A stretch of 5,380 nt of DNA from Coriobacteriia bacterium. GTDB lineage: Bacteria > Actinomycetota > Coriobacteriia > Coriobacteriales > QAMH01. The notes under the pieces were generated by a model. That model worked only from the letters and a program-made list of their open reading frames with translations, did not search any database and was not told where the DNA came from. Below are positions 4,962 through 5,380 of the stretch, piece by piece. The DNA lies in NCBI GenBank assembly GCA_900758075.1, contig CAAEQF010000098.1, positions 1 to 5,380 on the forward strand, given 5' to 3'. Each line of letters opens with the position of its first letter. Position 1 is the stretch's first letter. The translations under genes were made by a program, and so were the position numbers.

Positions 4962-5380
4962 TTAGCGCTGCACCGCTGCCGCGCGGGCGATGTCGTCAGC
5001 CTCGATGGTGACGAGTGCATCCGTTGGCAACATGGTGAGTTCTGCCCCCAGATCCAGTCTCGTCGCCTGCGCGGCCACGACCTTCTCGAAGAAGTTGCGT
5101 ACGTCGCGTGCATTGCCGAAGTTCTCGTCCTTGTTCGCGACGAGCTGGTCGAAGTAGGCCCTCTCGCGGGACCGGGCGTCGTCTGCTAGCCTGAAATCGC
5201 TGCTCTTGCACATCTTCTCAAAGATCTCGCCCAGCTCGAGCGCATCGTAGTCCTCGAAGACGATCGTCTTGGAGAAGCGCGACTCCAGCCCGGGGTTGGA
5301 CGAGATGAACTCTTGCATGAGATCCGTGTAGCCCGCGACGATGACGCACAGGTCGTCTCGGTGGTCCTCCATGTCCTTCA
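4962..5380 (-). CDS. AAA+ ATPase of the CbbX/SpoVK type, C-terminal part (gene runs off the right edge)
   Basis: The visible 138 residues are the C-terminal half of an AAA+ module. Reading from the right edge, KDMEDHRDDLCVIVAGYTD matches the family's sensor-1 strand region (MEDHRDDLVVIVAGY-like). SNPGLESRF carries the expected arginine finger. FEDYDALELGEIFEKMC starts the helical lid. ENFGNARDVRNFFEKVV contains the sensor-2 arginine, and QATRL follows. The frame stays open to the edge and the family motif continues upstream of the first visible Met, so that Met is internal. Walker A and B and any N-terminal domain lie outside the window. Relatives form hexamers that remodel or unfold partner proteins: CbbX on Rubisco, EccA in type VII secretion, SpoVK in spores. 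The partner here cannot be told. The cysteine in DDLCVIV replaces a usual aliphatic residue. The gene is convergent with the zinc-ribbon gene, so probably a separate transcription unit. Confidence 0.9.
   Translation of the reverse strand, partial: KDMEDHRDDLCVIVAGYTDLMQEFISSNPGLESRFSKTIVFEDYDALELGEIFEKMCKSSDFRLADDARSRERAYFDQLVANKDENFGNARDVRNFFEKVVAAQATRLDLGAELTMLPTDALVTIEADDIARAAAVQR

Noticed and set aside
4869..5189. Plus-strand open frame of 106 codons over the AAA+ gene
   Set aside because: The minus strand has unmistakable AAA+ motifs over the same bases, and the plus frame is its shadow.
1..5380. CRISPR array, tRNA, rRNA, insertion sequence ends or integrase sites
   Set aside because: I found no regularly spaced direct repeats, no tRNA-like cloverleaf with conserved arms, and no transposase or terminal repeats.

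Overview
The window reads as chromosomal DNA from a moderately GC-rich bacterium with strong purine-rich Shine-Dalgarno sites and densely packed genes. The protein style fits an actinobacterium of the Coriobacteriia (Eggerthella/Slackia/Collinsella relatives): a zinc-ribbon membrane protein, a CbbX/SpoVK-type AAA+ ATPase, and large helical proteins of no known family. This placement is an impression from composition and protein style, not a proven assignment. There are no rRNA or tRNA genes, no CRISPR array and no intact mobile element.

Left part (1-2608): two minus-strand genes form what looks like a complete two-gene operon. The first-transcribed gene (1442-2608, 388 aa) has a perfect AAAGGAGG ribosome site. 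The second (56-1423, 455 aa) starts 18 bases after the first one stops and has its own strong ribosome site in that gap. A perfect 8-bp hairpin at 13-31 lies just past the second stop. I recognise neither protein. Both look soluble and mostly helical.

Middle (2609-4731): an AT-rich divergent control region separates that operon from two plus-strand genes. The first (2790-3449, 219 aa) is a small protein with a membrane hairpin and cytoplasmic ends. The second (3535-4731, 398 aa) is a membrane protein with an N-terminal Cys4 zinc ribbon, a long polar linker and about five membrane helices. The 85-base gap between them holds three complementary arms that could form two mutually exclusive hairpins.

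Right part (4732-5380): a 230-base convergent intergenic region is full of inverted repeats and may hold the decayed start of an AAA_14/DUF4143-type ATPase gene. After it comes the C-terminal end, on the minus strand, of a CbbX/SpoVK-like AAA+ ATPase that runs off the right edge.

How the genes work together cannot be read from sequence alone. The divergent layout suggests that the soluble pair and the membrane pair may share control and possibly a cell-envelope or stress-related task. The AAA+ gene is convergent, with structured DNA between, so it is probably a separate unit.
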